Positions 11,242-21,689 of a stretch of 64,000 nt of DNA are shown here, one piece after another. The notes under the pieces were generated by a model. The model had not been told where the DNA came from. It saw nothing but the letters and a program-made list of their open reading frames with translations, and made no database searches. The translations under genes and the position numbers were made by a program. The DNA comes from Undaria pinnatifida (lineage: Eukaryota; Sar; Phaeophyceae; Laminariales; Alariaceae). Position 1 is the stretch's first letter. Each line of letters begins with the position of its first letter. The stretch spans positions 16,407,355 through 16,471,354 of the forward strand of contig JABAKD010000010.1 of assembly GCA_012845835.1 (NCBI GenBank), given 5' to 3'.

Positions 11242-12479
11242 CTACAGCAGTAGAGGTGCACCACTTCTTTTTTTTCACTTCTTTTTTTCGTCATAAATAA
11301 TACTACTCTTTAATTTAGGAGTTTTACTAAGACACTAATCTACTCTTCCAAAAAACTGTAGGGCTGGGTACTGAACCAGTACGTACTGCCAGTAGTACTA
11401 GTACTGGCAGTATCCTGATACTGGTAAACCGACCTGCCAGTACACCAGTACATTCGCATATAGACGAAGATCCCAATATACGCCTCAAGAACCAGCGGAA
11501 ACCCATAGCTTCAGGCTGCCTGTTTGTTGTGCTGGTATCTAGCGGCTGTGATTTATGCGCGGTGTAGGTTTTGGTTGGGTAGGTAGCTTTCGATAGCTGT
11601 GGCACCGTTGTTATCTCGTTGTGTACTCTGTTGCTCTGTTGCTACCGTTGCACCGCTGTTCGTAGGCACATCAACTGATGGACTGATGATGGTGATCGAC
11701 TTGGTTGCTTGCCGTCGTCTTTAGTACTCTTGTCAATCTATAGCTATCAATCTACTTTTTTTCCAATATACGCTGGGTTGAGTATGTGTGACATGGAATG
11801 AGTGCTATCCATTCCAATTCATGCTTATGCATACGCTACGTCACCCATGATCATGGAGTATATGGGCGTTGCAAAGTTAAAGATTTGTGCTACATTCTAC
11901 ACATCCTCCATGTTGAAAATCGGTACATATTTGGGCGTTGAACTCCAATTTTAGTGCCGTTTTCCCCACAAAAGTGCCTCTGTCATATGAGCCAAAATCA
12001 CTCATTTTTTATGCTCTAGTGAAGCCAAATCGCGTAAAAAATCGCCTCCGGCGGGGCGCCTCCAGCGGGGCCCTCCGGGGGCGCCTCCGGCGAGGCCCCC
12101 TCACCAGCCGGGGGGGGCCGATGGTCACGGCTGCGCCGCGACCGCGCGGCTTCGCCGCGCCACCAGTATACTAACCGGATCCAGTATACTGGCTGCTGAC
12201 GCAGCCAGTATAACTTGTACTGGCGCTGCGCGCCAGTACCCAGCCCTAAAAAACTGGCTTGTTTTGTTGGGGCAGAAGAATTGTAACTGCTACCAGGTGA
12301 TTAAATCCACATCATGTGGCCTATATCCTATCTATGCACACGACGAGAACCATGCAAAAAAATGACCTGCTTGCGACGCGATTATTTTGGCTTAATAAGG
12401 AGCTCCGTCAAGTGGAAGCCATCTGCTTGCTGCTCCAGCAGCAGCAGGCGAAAAATGCTCTATAGACTACCTCTATGTA
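11242..12479. mobile_element. Family J MITE-like element, interrupted by a hAT element
   Basis: Both ends read inward as a GCTAC..TAGAGGT-type terminal inverted repeat followed by a T-rich stretch. Without the 890-bp insert the element is about 350 bp. The body matches the copies at 28.5 and 30.2 kb (ACGAGAA.CCATGCAAA, GATTATTTTGGCTTAATAAG). No coding capacity. Confidence 0.7.
11359..12248. mobile_element. hAT-type non-autonomous element, 890 bp, nested in family J
   Basis: Perfect 15-bp terminal inverted repeats TAGGGCTGGGTACTG. Perfect 8-bp target duplication AAAAACTG at 11,351-11,358 and 12,249-12,256. The subterminal regions are rich in CCAGTA motifs. A GC-rich minisatellite (GCGCCTCCGGCGGGG-like) spans about 12,046-12,110. 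No transposase reading frame seen. Confidence 0.92.
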
Positions 12480-12627
12480 TCTATGGTGGCACGGTACAAT
12501 GATGCTATTAATGATGCCATTAAAATGATGCTATCATTAATGATGCTATTAATATTATCATTTATTATTAGAACTGGCGCCTAGAGGAAGGGTTGGTCGG
12601 GGTGAGATAGTGAGGTAGTGAGCTACT

Positions 12628-13162
12628 TGTAAGGTTATTGGTGGGGCACACAGAGTGCCCCCTGCAGGTCTGCCAATTGAGCAGGTCCTCGGAGAGTACT
12701 GTGACACTTTTTTTGCCTTCGTAGAGACGTAGCTTTATTTGATTCCACCAGAGCCCCGGATGGCTTCTGAGATCGGAGGCACGTGCCTCCGATCTATTTC
12801 CTAACTTTCTCGAAGAGCCATCCCACGGTAGGGCTGCAACATCAGAAAGTCCCTGAGCTCTCCTGACATGAGGAACTCAATATCTCACCCGAAAAATGAC
12901 TTCGAAGGCATTCGTTCGCACAACAACCGACCAAGCTTCTATGCCTTAGTCCACAATATAATGTACTCGTGAAAATGCTTCATTGACCGGTAGTTGCTCA
13001 CATACATGAGGAACTCAATCGCCCAGGGACGTTTTGGCGCAGAAAGTGCAACCCCTACCGTGGGATGACTCCCAATATAAAACGCCAACCTTATCATACG
13101 AAACCCATCCAAATGATCTCAAATTCGGATTGTTACAGGCCTTTCGAGGTCGTATCTTAACA
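12628..13162 (-). mobile_element. Solo LTR (270-bp family G) carrying a nested TIR element
   Basis: Same LTR as the pair at 25.2 and 27.1 kb, TG...CA ends. Flanked by a perfect 4-bp target duplication TACT (12,624-12,627 and 13,163-13,166). Split by a 257-bp TIR insertion. Contains a perfect 26-bp palindrome at about 12,772-12,797 (half-site AGATCGGAGGCAC). Confidence 0.88.
12815..13071. mobile_element. Family H TIR element nested in solo LTR
   Basis: Terminal inverted repeats GAGCCATCCCACGGTAGGG and GAGTCATCCCACGGTAGGG, one mismatch in 19. The subterminal motif GAGGAACTCAAT occurs twice in the same orientation. The target duplication is short and imperfect (CGAA/CCAA). A single related end GAGTCATCCCACGGTACG lies at 11,119. 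Confidence 0.85.
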
Positions 13163-13174
13163 TACTCATGACAT

Positions 13175-13547
13175 TGTTAAGGTGTTAGTGGGGTATTAGT
13201 CCGTTTGACCACTTGCGAAAGGTTAACCAATAGCTTACCCAAACTAAGCCTTATAACACTCTCCCTCCCTGAAACGGCGGGATAGCAGGTCGGCCGGATA
13301 TACGGGCGGACCTGTCATTTATCCAAGCCGTTTCATTCCCTGGGGTACCAGGAAGAGTATTTTTCAAGTTCGACATGGGGAAAATCTGAAAAGTTTATTA
13401 TTGTGGATGGTGGGGATCGAACCCACGACCCAACAAACCCATGGTCCTGCCGACGATGCCACTTGTTAAGGTATTAGTGGGGTATTAGTCCGTTTGACCA
13501 CTTGCAACAGGTTAACCAATAGCTTACCCAAACTAAGCCTTATAACA
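13175..13547 (-). mobile_element. TRIM, 373 bp, copy 1
   Basis: Terminal direct repeats of 84 bp (13,175-13,258 and 13,464-13,547), TG...CA ends. Target duplication ACAT at 13,171-13,174 and 13,548-13,551. In minus orientation the 5' LTR is followed after 2 nt by a primer-binding-like TGGCATCGTCGGCAGGAC. A polypurine tract CAGGGAGGGAGAG directly precedes the 3' LTR. Internal region non-coding. Confidence 0.92.
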
Positions 13548-13551
13548 ACAT

Positions 13552-14261
13552 GATAGCCTCTTACAATCCACCCCTAAGCTTACAATCCGATGCACCCCTG
13601 AGCGCGGGACGACGCTCTCAACAGCTAGTAGTTAGCAATTGTAGTGTAAAAATATTTTCCGAGTGACCGACTCCTCAACGAACGAAAGGAAACTGCTTAC
13701 TGCCTTTGGAAACCCATTTCTGTTTCCCAATCAAGGCGTTCGTCTAGAACCTTCAGATTTGTACACCCGTTAATAGCCCATGGCACTGCTCATCGGGCGG
13801 GGCGGGGCGGGGCAAACGATGACGTTTATCAAAATTCTATTTCGCGGATGGGATGTGGATCGAGTTCCTCATGTCAGGATAAGCCCCACAAAAACGAGAG
13901 AGATGGACCCTCGTTCGCTACCAATGTAGGTGGCACCCTTGATCCCCAGGTGTTTCAAATTAAATTGGCGTGGCCGAATCGGATGCTGTTGTAGTTGCCG
14001 TGTTTTTTGGACGTTTTTTCGCTCTGAAGTCCGAAAGGACGTTTGTGCCACGATACGTATATCATACCTGGTAGTTATCTTAGCACGTTTGCCCTGGAAG
14101 GTTTTCTGACTGACGACACTTTGACCCCAAAGGGTCAGAATGCCATTTTTTTTTCTTCGCGACACATTTTAACATTTTTTTTATGACGACGTAGAGGCCA
14201 TATATACATCCGTTCATCATGGAGTCGCACAGAGACTGAAGTCTGGGTTTGGCCATCATCG
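13552..14261. other. No gene recognised
   Basis: A GGGGC tandem (13,797-13,812) and a 98-codon minus frame without known domains. The stretch separates TRIM copy 1 from the LINE cluster. Confidence 0.55.
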
Positions 14262-14402
14262 TATCCTAACGATGCATTATCTCTGTGTCGTAGCTTGTGA
14301 CCACAGAGCTGATCTTTCTAGGGTGAAGAATCAGTACAGACACTGGGTGTGCTGGATGTCGACGAGTAGAAGAACGGTTTAATGTGAAGAACACACACAC
14401 AT
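14262..14402 (+). mobile_element. LINE family A 3'-end fragment
   Basis: Matches the last 140 bp of the LINE (CTTGTGACCACAGAGCTGAT to GGTTTAATGTGAAGAACAC plus AC repeats). 5'-truncated. It immediately precedes a LINE copy with an intact 5' region. Confidence 0.88.
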
Positions 14403-14404
14403 TG

Positions 14405-15958
14405 AAAGTTGTGGGCCTTCTAATGGCCGTCACAAGATAGCATAAGACGAAAGACGCCCTGACTTCTTCGCCATGTTGCGTTCTCTCCCAGGTGCCATGG
14501 ATGATGGACGTGATACCCTCTGTTAGCCCAATGCCATCCTTAGCCAGTTCCTACCGTTCTCCTTCGGCCTGCCCCGTCCTTGGGGTGGGCCGAGGAAGCC
14601 CGCGAGGACCTGCAGCGGTCTAGCGGCAGTCACACGGGCATCGAGCCTCGGGCTGGGTAGAGAGGGAACCTTGCGCGGTCTGGCTAGTGAACTGCTCACT
14701 CTAAGGACCGCGTGGGGTGGTGGTGATGGGTTTTCTTTTTAACCCCGACGCCGAGGAGTTCATCCCCGGGGCAGGACGGGTACATCACCACAGCAGAGAG
14801 CGCAGCGTGGGCAGCTTGGGGAGTGGAGAGGCTGGCCACCGCGTGGGTACGCATGCACGACAGGAAGGATGGGAGTGTCGGCGTTGGCTGGGACGGCTGA
14901 ACCCAGCCAGCGGAAACCAAGGCGCGAACCGGGCTACGAAACGGAGAGCCACAATCATCACATTAATAGAGAGAAAAAAGAAACAACAGAAACAGAAACG
15001 GAGGAGGGGACGAGCCTCTCGTCGGCTGGCTGAGAAAGCAGCACGCGAGACTCGTAAGAGACGGAAGGCGGCACTTGTGGCGGTAGCGACCTACAACGTG
15101 CGTACCCTGGCCGTAAAGGGGAAGAACGGGTATGGGCATGACGAGCGTGTACTGGCGAAAGGCCAGCAACTCGGCTGTGACTTCATTGGCCTGCAGGAAA
15201 CTCGACGGCCCGGCAACACGAGATTCAGTGCAGCTGGATACCAAGTTTTTTGCTCAGGTATTTGAAGAACACAAAGGGGGGAGGGGGGGAAACAGGAGGA
15301 GTAGAAGGAAAGCCGTCCAAGGGAATGGGGGCAGGGGGGGCAACAGGAGGAATAGAAGGGAGACCGCGGTGGACGAAGGCAGGAAGGAGATGGCAGACAG
15401 GGTAGCAAGGTACCAGGCCGACTAGTAGGTACATAGCACTTTTCGTCTTTTTCTGGGGTATTTTTCCCCTTTGTTCCCTCCTTCCGTGTCCAGGTTTTTG
15501 GCTCGTGTTCGGATTATCTTATTTTGGTTTTACTTTACTTTATTTTATTTCATTTTATTATGTTTCTTTTCCGAGCTTTGGCTCTCCTTTCCGCTTGGGT
15601 TGTTTCTTCGATTCCCCTTCATTTTGTTTGTTTCATTTTTTGTTTTATTTTTATCTTTGTTTTTATTTGTTTTCTTATTTTGTTTTTGTTTTTTGTTTTT
15701 GTTTTTGTTTTTGTTTATTTCGTATTTCTCTCTTCCAATGTATTTCTGTTGCTGACGTATGTATGTTGTGCCTGTCGTACCCAGTACTAGGGCATGACAT
15801 TGCGTTGTCGAATGCATTACGATGCATTATCTCTGTGTCGTAGCTTGTGACCACAGAGCTGATCTTTCTAGGGTGAAGAATCAGTACGGACACTGGGTGT
15901 GCTGGATGTCGACGAGTAGAAGAACGGTTTAATGTGAAGAACACACACACACACAGTT
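14405..15958 (+). mobile_element. LINE family A, internally deleted copy with 5' region
   Basis: The only copy here with the 5' part. Non-coding leader to 14,716, then the endonuclease frame. At about 15,258 it jumps to the C-terminal tail and 3' UTR, ending in AC repeats at 15,958. The whole reverse transcriptase is missing. The junction lies in an AGGTATTT stretch that also occurs at the start of the tail segment in other copies, so the deletion could be microhomology-mediated. Confidence 0.85.
14717..15265 (+). pseudogene. LINE endonuclease N-terminal fragment
   Basis: 182 codons. A basic N-terminal region (KKQQKQKRRRGRASRRLAEK) precedes an apurinic-like endonuclease start: VATYNVRTLAVKGKNGYGHD and CDFIGLQETRRPGNTRFSA. 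TYNVRTL and the QET glutamate are the first two EEP-fold motifs. The fold is cut off after about 60 residues, so no catalytic domain remains. Confidence 0.85.
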
Positions 15959-15974
15959 CCTAGGGTCTGCTAGT

Positions 15975-16170
15975 ATGACACTTTTCTTCTTTCCTTTCTT
16001 TTTCTATTTCTTTTTTTTTTTTTTTCCTCTTCTTCTTTCCTTGCTTTCTTGTCTTGTCTTTTCTTGCTTTTCTTGTCTTTTTCTTCTCTTTGCTTGCCTT
16101 TTTCGTCTTGTTTCGTTTTTCTTCTCTTTTCTTTCCTTTCCTTTATCTTCTTTTCTTTTCTTTGTTTCTA
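15975..16170 (+). repeat. T/C-rich tract
   Basis: About 195 bp of TTCTTTC-like polypyrimidine, the spacer of the inverted pair. No gene. Confidence 0.85.
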
Positions 16171-16292
16171 TTTCTCCAATTGACTTATGCTTGTCGTGCG
16201 TATGCGTAGTGATAGATACTACGTGTAATATATACGTGGTAGTCTTACTTGGGTGGCAATCGGAATATATATGTGGTTTCTCCAGGCGTGAG
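16170..16292 (+). mobile_element. Retroposon family B copy 2, left part
   Basis: CCAATTGACTTATGCTTGTC GTGCGTATGCGTAGTGATAG to TCTCCAGGCGTGAG. Interrupted at 16,292 by the minus LINE and continued at 18,567. Confidence 0.82.
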
Positions 16293-18566
16293 TGTGTGTG
16301 TGTGTGTTCTTCACATTAAACCGTTCTTCTACTCGTCGATATCCAGCACACCCAGTGTCCGTACTGATTCTTCACCCTAGAAAGATCAGCTCTGTGGTCA
16401 CAAGCCACGACACAGAGATAATGCATCGTAATGCATTCGACAACGCAATGTCATGCCCTAGTACTGGGTACGACAGGCACAACATACATACGTCAGCAAC
16501 AGAAATACATTGGAAGAGAGAAATACGAAATAAACAAAAACAAAAACAAAAACAAAAAACAAAAACAAAATAAGAAAACAAATAAAAACAAAGATAAAAA
16601 TAAAAATAAAACAAAAAATGAAACAAACAAAATGAAGGGGAAATCGAAGAAACAACCCAACCGCAAAGGAGAGCCAAAGCTCGGAAAAGAAACATAATAA
16701 AATGAAATAAAATAAAGTAAAGTAAAACCAAAATAAGATAATCCGAACACGAGCCAAAAACCTGGACACGCAAGGAGGGAACAAAGGGGAAAAAAATACC
16801 CCAGAGAAAGACGAAAAGTGCTATGTACCTACTAGTCGGCCTGGTACCTTGCTACCCTGTCTGCCATCTCCTTCCTGCCTTCGTCCACCGCGGTCTCCCT
16901 TCTATTCCTCCTGTTGCCCCCCCTGCCCCCATTCCCTTGGACGGCTTTCCTTCTACTCCTCCTGTTTCCCCCCCTCCCCCCTTTGTGTTCTTCTCATTAA
17001 ACCAAAATACCTTGTAAAAGAGAGAAACAACGAAAGAAACCAAGACAAAATAAATAAATAAATAAATAAAAAGGGGAGCCAAAGCACGGGAGATAGAAAC
17101 ATACCCCGAGCATGAGCCAAAATGGACATGCAAGGGGGAAAGAAAGGGAAAAAATACCCCGGAAAAAAGAAACAAGTAGAAGAAGGAAGACTGGGAGGGC
17201 CAAATAAAACAGGCTCGTCACCTACCCACCATGCAAGACTCCCTACATAAGGATAAGAAGGGGAAAGAAAAAAAATAAAATAAAATAAAATAAATAAATT
17301 CACGGAAAAATCAAAGTACCAAGAAGACATAACATTCCGAGCAGCCGCAGCAGTTGGCGGTACGAGTGGCATAGATAGAAAGGTTCCACCTACTAGTCGG
17401 CCTGGTACCTTGCTACCCTGTCTGCGGTCTCCTTCCTACTTTCATCTACCGCGGTTTCCCTTCTACTCCTCCTGTCCCCCCCCCTGCCCCCATACCCTTG
17501 TGCGGTGTTCCTTCTACCCCTCCTGCTGCCCCCCCTCCCCCCGTTCCCTTCGACACCACCCACGGCGGATGCGCGGCGCTGTCTACTCAGCTTTGCCTCA
17601 TCCTCGTGCCACCTGCCCATGAACCGTTCAGCTGCTTCGAGGACCCCCCGGTACCACTTGCCCACCTTTTTTGCTGCAGTGGGCCACAGCGCGGTCCCAA
17701 CTCCAAAAACTAAGGGGGAGTGTTCCGTTGATCCCTCGTTGGCTTTGAACACCCTAAGGTCCTCAGCTATGGCTCTAGGCCAAGTCTTAAGTTGTCCGCC
17801 TGGTTTCGGGTTCTCCCCACCAGCGATCGTCCCGAACATCAACCGACGGGGCAGTCGCCCCTTGTGTTGTCGCACCAGGGCCCCGGCAAAGAAGAGCCGC
17901 CGTTTACGGATGGTCGTTTCGATGCTCTCGCATCGTGTCATCCTGAGGGCCTTCGCGTACGAGAGGGTGGTGTGGTCGGTGCGTAATCGGCGCTGGAAGC
18001 CAATGACTCGCAAAAGGACTTCGTGGTGGGCTGATCGGAGCTTGGCGAAGTGGTCCGCATTGAGGGTCCACGTCACACACCCGTACAGCAGGGTCTCAAT
18101 GACCTCGGCCTTCAGCATGCGGACTTTCAGACCAAGCGGGGCGGTCGTCCTGTCATACAATTCCGGGCCAAACCGTTTGAGGCATGCCCGCATGAGACGG
18201 ATCCGTCGTTCGATTTCGAGCGAGAGGTCAGCGCTTTCGTGGATAATGCCGCCTAGGTATAAAAACTGGGTCGTCTGTTTATACCTCTGGCCTGATGCTT
18301 CGATCGCGAGCGGTGGGGCGAGGGATGTCTGGTCCGGTGTTCGTAGCAGCATCGTCTCTGTCTTCTTTTCCGATACCGTGAGGCCTGCTGCTTCGAAGAC
18401 AGTCACGATGACTGTCATCATTTTAGCAAGGCCTTCCGCCGACTTCGAAACAATTCCTGCGTCATCTGCGTACAACATGCCCCACACAGCCCTTTGCACG
18501 CATGCCAACGGTTCCTCTTTTCCGACTGCACTGCCCTCTTCGAGGTGAACCAAATCCCTTACGATG
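16293..18566 (-). mobile_element. LINE family A, 5'-truncated copy inserted in element B
   Basis: Minus orientation. Starts within the reverse transcriptase at about 18,547, followed by the C-terminal region, stop at 17,393, a first 3' UTR (17,392-16,994), a second copy of the C-terminal tail plus stop (16,993-16,830), a second 3' UTR and terminal AC repeats. The flanks GCGTGAG (16,286) and CTTGAGTAGTGAGACG (18,562) join to re-form element B, giving a short TGAG overlap. Confidence 0.88.
17393..18547 (-). pseudogene. LINE reverse transcriptase C-terminal part
   Basis: Includes the catalytic YADD box (GMLYADDAGIVSKSAEGLAK), the following GLTVSEKKTETM motif, FLYLGGIIH, and a thumb/C-terminal region typical of LINEs (LLYGCVTWTL, RRLRTDHTTLSYAKALRMTR). 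Upstream fingers and palm motifs are lost by 5' truncation. About 385 codons. The C-terminal end is a basic tandem-like tail (GRRNTAQGYGGRGGDRRSRR) ending RVARYQAD. The complementary strand also has a long open frame, which is a shadow. Confidence 0.92.
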
Positions 18567-18806
18567 CTTGAGTAGTGAGACGTATGCACCGGCCTGGACC
18601 TGGCACATCGTAGACTGACTTCCGATTTCACTTTTATATGTTTCTGGTGGAGGCATGAATTGCGTCAGCTGTGATATATGTGTGTACCACCTTGGGTTGT
18701 GTGTGTTTTTCCCTGGGGTATTCCTCAGCTCCAGAGTGACTGGAGCCTGTCTTGTGACCACGGACTTGATTATGCGAGTTAATGTGAGAACAACAACAAC
18801 AACTTT
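18563..18806 (+). mobile_element. Retroposon family B copy 2, right part
   Basis: GAGTAGTGAGACGTATGC through GGTGGAGGCATGAATTGCGT to GTGAGAACAACAACAACAAC. Matches 6,381-6,625 closely. Ends in an AAC tail. Confidence 0.85.
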
Positions 18807-18921
18807 CAGTTTCTATGAAAAGAAAAGTTGTTTTTGGTGAGGTGCATGTATATAGAAGCGAGCTCTGCAAAGTATGGAGTTTCAGAAAAAAAATAGTGCA
18901 CTACGAAGTACTAATATAGTC

Positions 18922-19070
18922 GAATGCATTACGATGCATTATCTCTGCGTCGTGGCTTGTGACCACAGAGCTGATCTTTCTAGGGTGAAGAATCAGTACG
19001 GACACTGGGTGTGCTGGATGTCGACGAGTAGAAGAACGGTTTAATGTGAAGAACACACACACACACTATA
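18922..19070 (+). mobile_element. LINE family A 3'-end fragment
   Basis: About 150 bp from TCGAATGCATTACGATGCAT to the AC-repeat tail, then a TAC trinucleotide array. 5'-truncated insertion. Confidence 0.85.
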
Positions 19071-19075
19071 CGAAG

Positions 19076-19119
19076 TACTACTACTACTACTACTACTACC
19101 ACTACTTATACTACTACTA

Positions 19120-19153
<34 letters not shown>

Positions 19154-19328
19154 CTACTACTACTGCTACTACTACTACTACTGCTACTACTGCTACTACT
19201 ACTACTACTACTGCTACTACTACTACTACTACTACCTACTACTACTGCTACTACTACACTACTACTACTACTACTACTGCTACTACTGCTACTACTACTA
19301 CTACTACTACTACTACTGCTACTTCTAC
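19076..19328 (+). repeat. (TAC)n trinucleotide array
   Basis: About 250 bp of TAC with scattered TGC and dinucleotide slips, immediately after a LINE AC-repeat tail. Confidence 0.95.
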
Positions 19329-19419
19329 CCTATTCGTTTCCCTGGAGTATTCTTCTTTCTGTAGCAGCAGCTGTTTATGAGTGATTATCATAGGTGCTGT
19401 TAATAATTCATCAATACTC

Positions 19420-19500
19420 CGTACAATAATAGTGCAATAATAGTGCAATAATAGCCGAATAATATTGCAATAATAGTGCAATAATAGTCACCAAGCAAGG
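19420..19500 (+). repeat. AATAATAGTGC minisatellite
   Basis: Five or so units of CAATAATAGTG, slightly degenerate, between the TAC array and the next LINE fragment. Confidence 0.8.
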
Positions 19501-19555
19501 CTAGATGTTGGGGGGGGTTACCTGGTATGTTATAACAAAGGCTTTGTTTGTCCCC

Positions 19556-19824
19556 ACCTGTTTTTGTTTTTTGTTTTTGTTTATTTCGTATTTCTCTCTT
19601 CCAATGTATTTCTGTTGCTGACGTATGTATGTTGTGCCTGTCGTACCCAGTCCTAGGGCATGACATTGCGTTGTCGAATGCATTACGATGCATTATCTCT
19701 GTGTCGTAGCTTGTGACCACAGAGCTGATCTTTCTAGGGTGAAGAATCAGTACGGACACTGGGTGTGCTGGATGTCGACGAGTAGAAGAACGGTTTAATG
19801 TGAAGAACACACACACACACACCA
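19556..19824 (+). mobile_element. LINE family A 3'-end fragment
   Basis: About 265 bp starting in the TTTTTG run of the 3' UTR and ending in AC repeats. Nearly identical to 15,690-15,955. Confidence 0.88.
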
Positions 19825-19859
19825 TTACCTTAGTTACGTAACAGGCACCCCCCCGTTCT

Positions 19860-20120
19860 TACAGCCGGGTTTTCATCACTCACTCGCACGATCACTCGCA
19901 CGACCACTCGCACGATCACTCGCACGACCACTCGCACTGGTCAGTGACTCCGCACCTCACGGGAAAAATAAATTATTGGGCGGATTTTTATGGAGGCAGG
20001 GGAGCTTACCATGCCACCGCGGATTCATGTGGCAAAATTGAAGCAGCACGAAAAGGTCAAGATCGCTAAAGGAACAAGATGTCACTCGCACGGGTGTCCC
20101 CGAGCCACTACTACCTACTG
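19860..20120 (+). repeat. CACTCGCACGA minisatellite and repeat family P, copy 2
   Basis: 19,877-19,940 is five to six units of CACTCGCACGAYC. The following part GGAGCTTACCATGCCACCGC GGATTCATG ... CCCCGAGCCA matches 9.3 kb. Confidence 0.6.
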
Positions 20121-20323
20121 ACACCGCACAAGGGTATGGGGGCAGGGGGGGGGACAGGAGGAGTAGAAGGGAAACCGCGGTAGATGAAAGTAGGAAGGAG
20201 ACCAAAGACAGGGTAGCAAGGTACCAGGCCGACTAGTAGGTGGAACCTTTCTATCTATGCCACTCGTACCGCCAACTGCTGCGGCTGCTCGGAATGTGAT
20301 GTCTTGGTACTTTGATTTTTCCG

Positions 20324-20356
<33 letters not shown>

Positions 20357-21475
20357 CCTTCTTATCCTTATGAAGGGAGTCTTGCATGGTGGGTAGGTGA
20401 CGAGCCTGTTTTATTTGGCCCTCCCAGTCTTCCTTCTTCTACTTGTTTCTTTTTTCCGGGGTATTTTTTCCCTTTCTTTCCCCCTTGCATGTCCATTTTG
20501 ACTCATGCTCGGGGTATGTTTCTATCTCCCGTGCTTTGGCTCCCCTTTTTATTTATTTATTTATTTATTTTGTCTTGGTTTCTTTCGTTGTTTCTCTCTT
20601 CTACAAGGTATTTTGGTTTAATGAGAAGAACACAAAGGGGGGAGGGGGGGAAACAGGAGGAGTAGAAGGAAAGCCGTCCAAGGGAATGGGGGCAGGGGGG
20701 GCAACAGGAGGAATAGAAGGGAGACCGCGGTGGACGAAGGCAGGAAGGAGATGGCAGACAGGGTAGCAAGGTACCAGGCCGACTAGTAGGTACATAGCAC
20801 TTTTCGTCTTTTTCTGGGGTATTTTTTTCCCTTTTGTTCCCTCCTTGCGTGTCCAGGTTTTTGGCTCGTGTTCGGATTATCTTATTTTGGTTTTACTTTA
20901 CTTTATCTTATTTTATTTTATTATGTTTCTTTTCCGAGCTTTGGCTCTCCTTTCCGGTTGGGTTGTTTCTTCGATTTCCCCTTCATTTTGTTTGTTTCAT
21001 TTTTTGTTTTATTTTTATCTTTGTTTTTATTTGTTTTCTTATTATTATTTTGTTTTTGTTTTTGTTTTTGTTTTTGTTTATTTCGTATTTCTCTCTTCCA
21101 ATGTATTTCTGTTGCTGACGTATGTATGTTGTGCCTGTCGTACCCAGTACTAGGGCATGACATTGCGTTGTCGAATGCATTACGATGCATTATCTCTGTG
21201 TCGTAGCTTGTGACCACAGACATTGCGTTGTCGAATGCATTACGATGCATTATCTCTGTGTCGTGGCTTGTGACCACAGAGCTGATCTTTCTAGGGTGAA
21301 GAATCAGTACGGACACTGGGTGTGCTGGATGTCGACGAGTAGAAGAACGGTTTAATGTGAAGAACACACACACACAGAGCTGATCTTTCTAGGGTGAAGA
21401 ATCAGTACGGACACTGGGTGTGCTGGATGTCGACGAGTAGAAGAACGGTTTAATGTGAAGAACACACACACACTG
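20121..21475 (+). mobile_element. LINE family A composite 3' tail, copy 3
   Basis: Same composite as 17,513-16,293 in the opposite orientation: tail plus stop (about 20,237), UTR 1 with a T-run, second tail plus stop (about 20,787), UTR 2. The 3' end then repeats: a 60-bp unit (21,160-21,219, 21,220-21,279) and the final 95 bp once more (21,378-21,472). Confidence 0.88.
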
Positions 21476-21526
21476 AAAAACAAAAACAAAAACGAGAGTG
21501 ACTTCCCTACTGGCTTGTACGCACTA

Positions 21527-21579
21527 GCAGTAGTAGTAGTAGTAGTAGTAGCAGCAGCAGTAGTAGTAGTAGTAGTAGC

Positions 21580-21650
<71 letters not shown>

Positions 21651-21680
21651 CAGTAGTAGTAGTAGCAATAGTAGTAGCCT
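21527..21680 (+). repeat. (AGT)n trinucleotide array
   Basis: About 150 bp of AGT with AGC variants, 50 bp after the LINE copy ending at 21,475. Strand-reversed relative to the 19-kb TAC array. Confidence 0.95.
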
Positions 21681-21689
21681 GTTGGGGCT

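Larger units (their letters stand above)
15264..16993. repeat. Large inverted repeat made of two LINE tails
   Basis: Arms 15,264-15,955 and 16,293-16,993 are near-identical complements (about 700 bp) separated by 337 bp of T/C-rich sequence and a piece of element B. They arose by two LINE insertions in opposite orientation. Confidence 0.9.

Noticed and set aside
13175-13547. Reading the TRIM in plus orientation
   Set aside because: The polypurine tract and PBS-like site only make sense in the minus orientation.
17505-18548. 347-codon plus-strand frame
   Set aside because: It is antisense to the LINE reverse transcriptase, whose YADD box and family motifs are on the minus strand.
19860-19945. 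CRISPR-like array
   Set aside because: CACTCGCACGA units are contiguous and short with no unique spacers, and the genome is eukaryotic.
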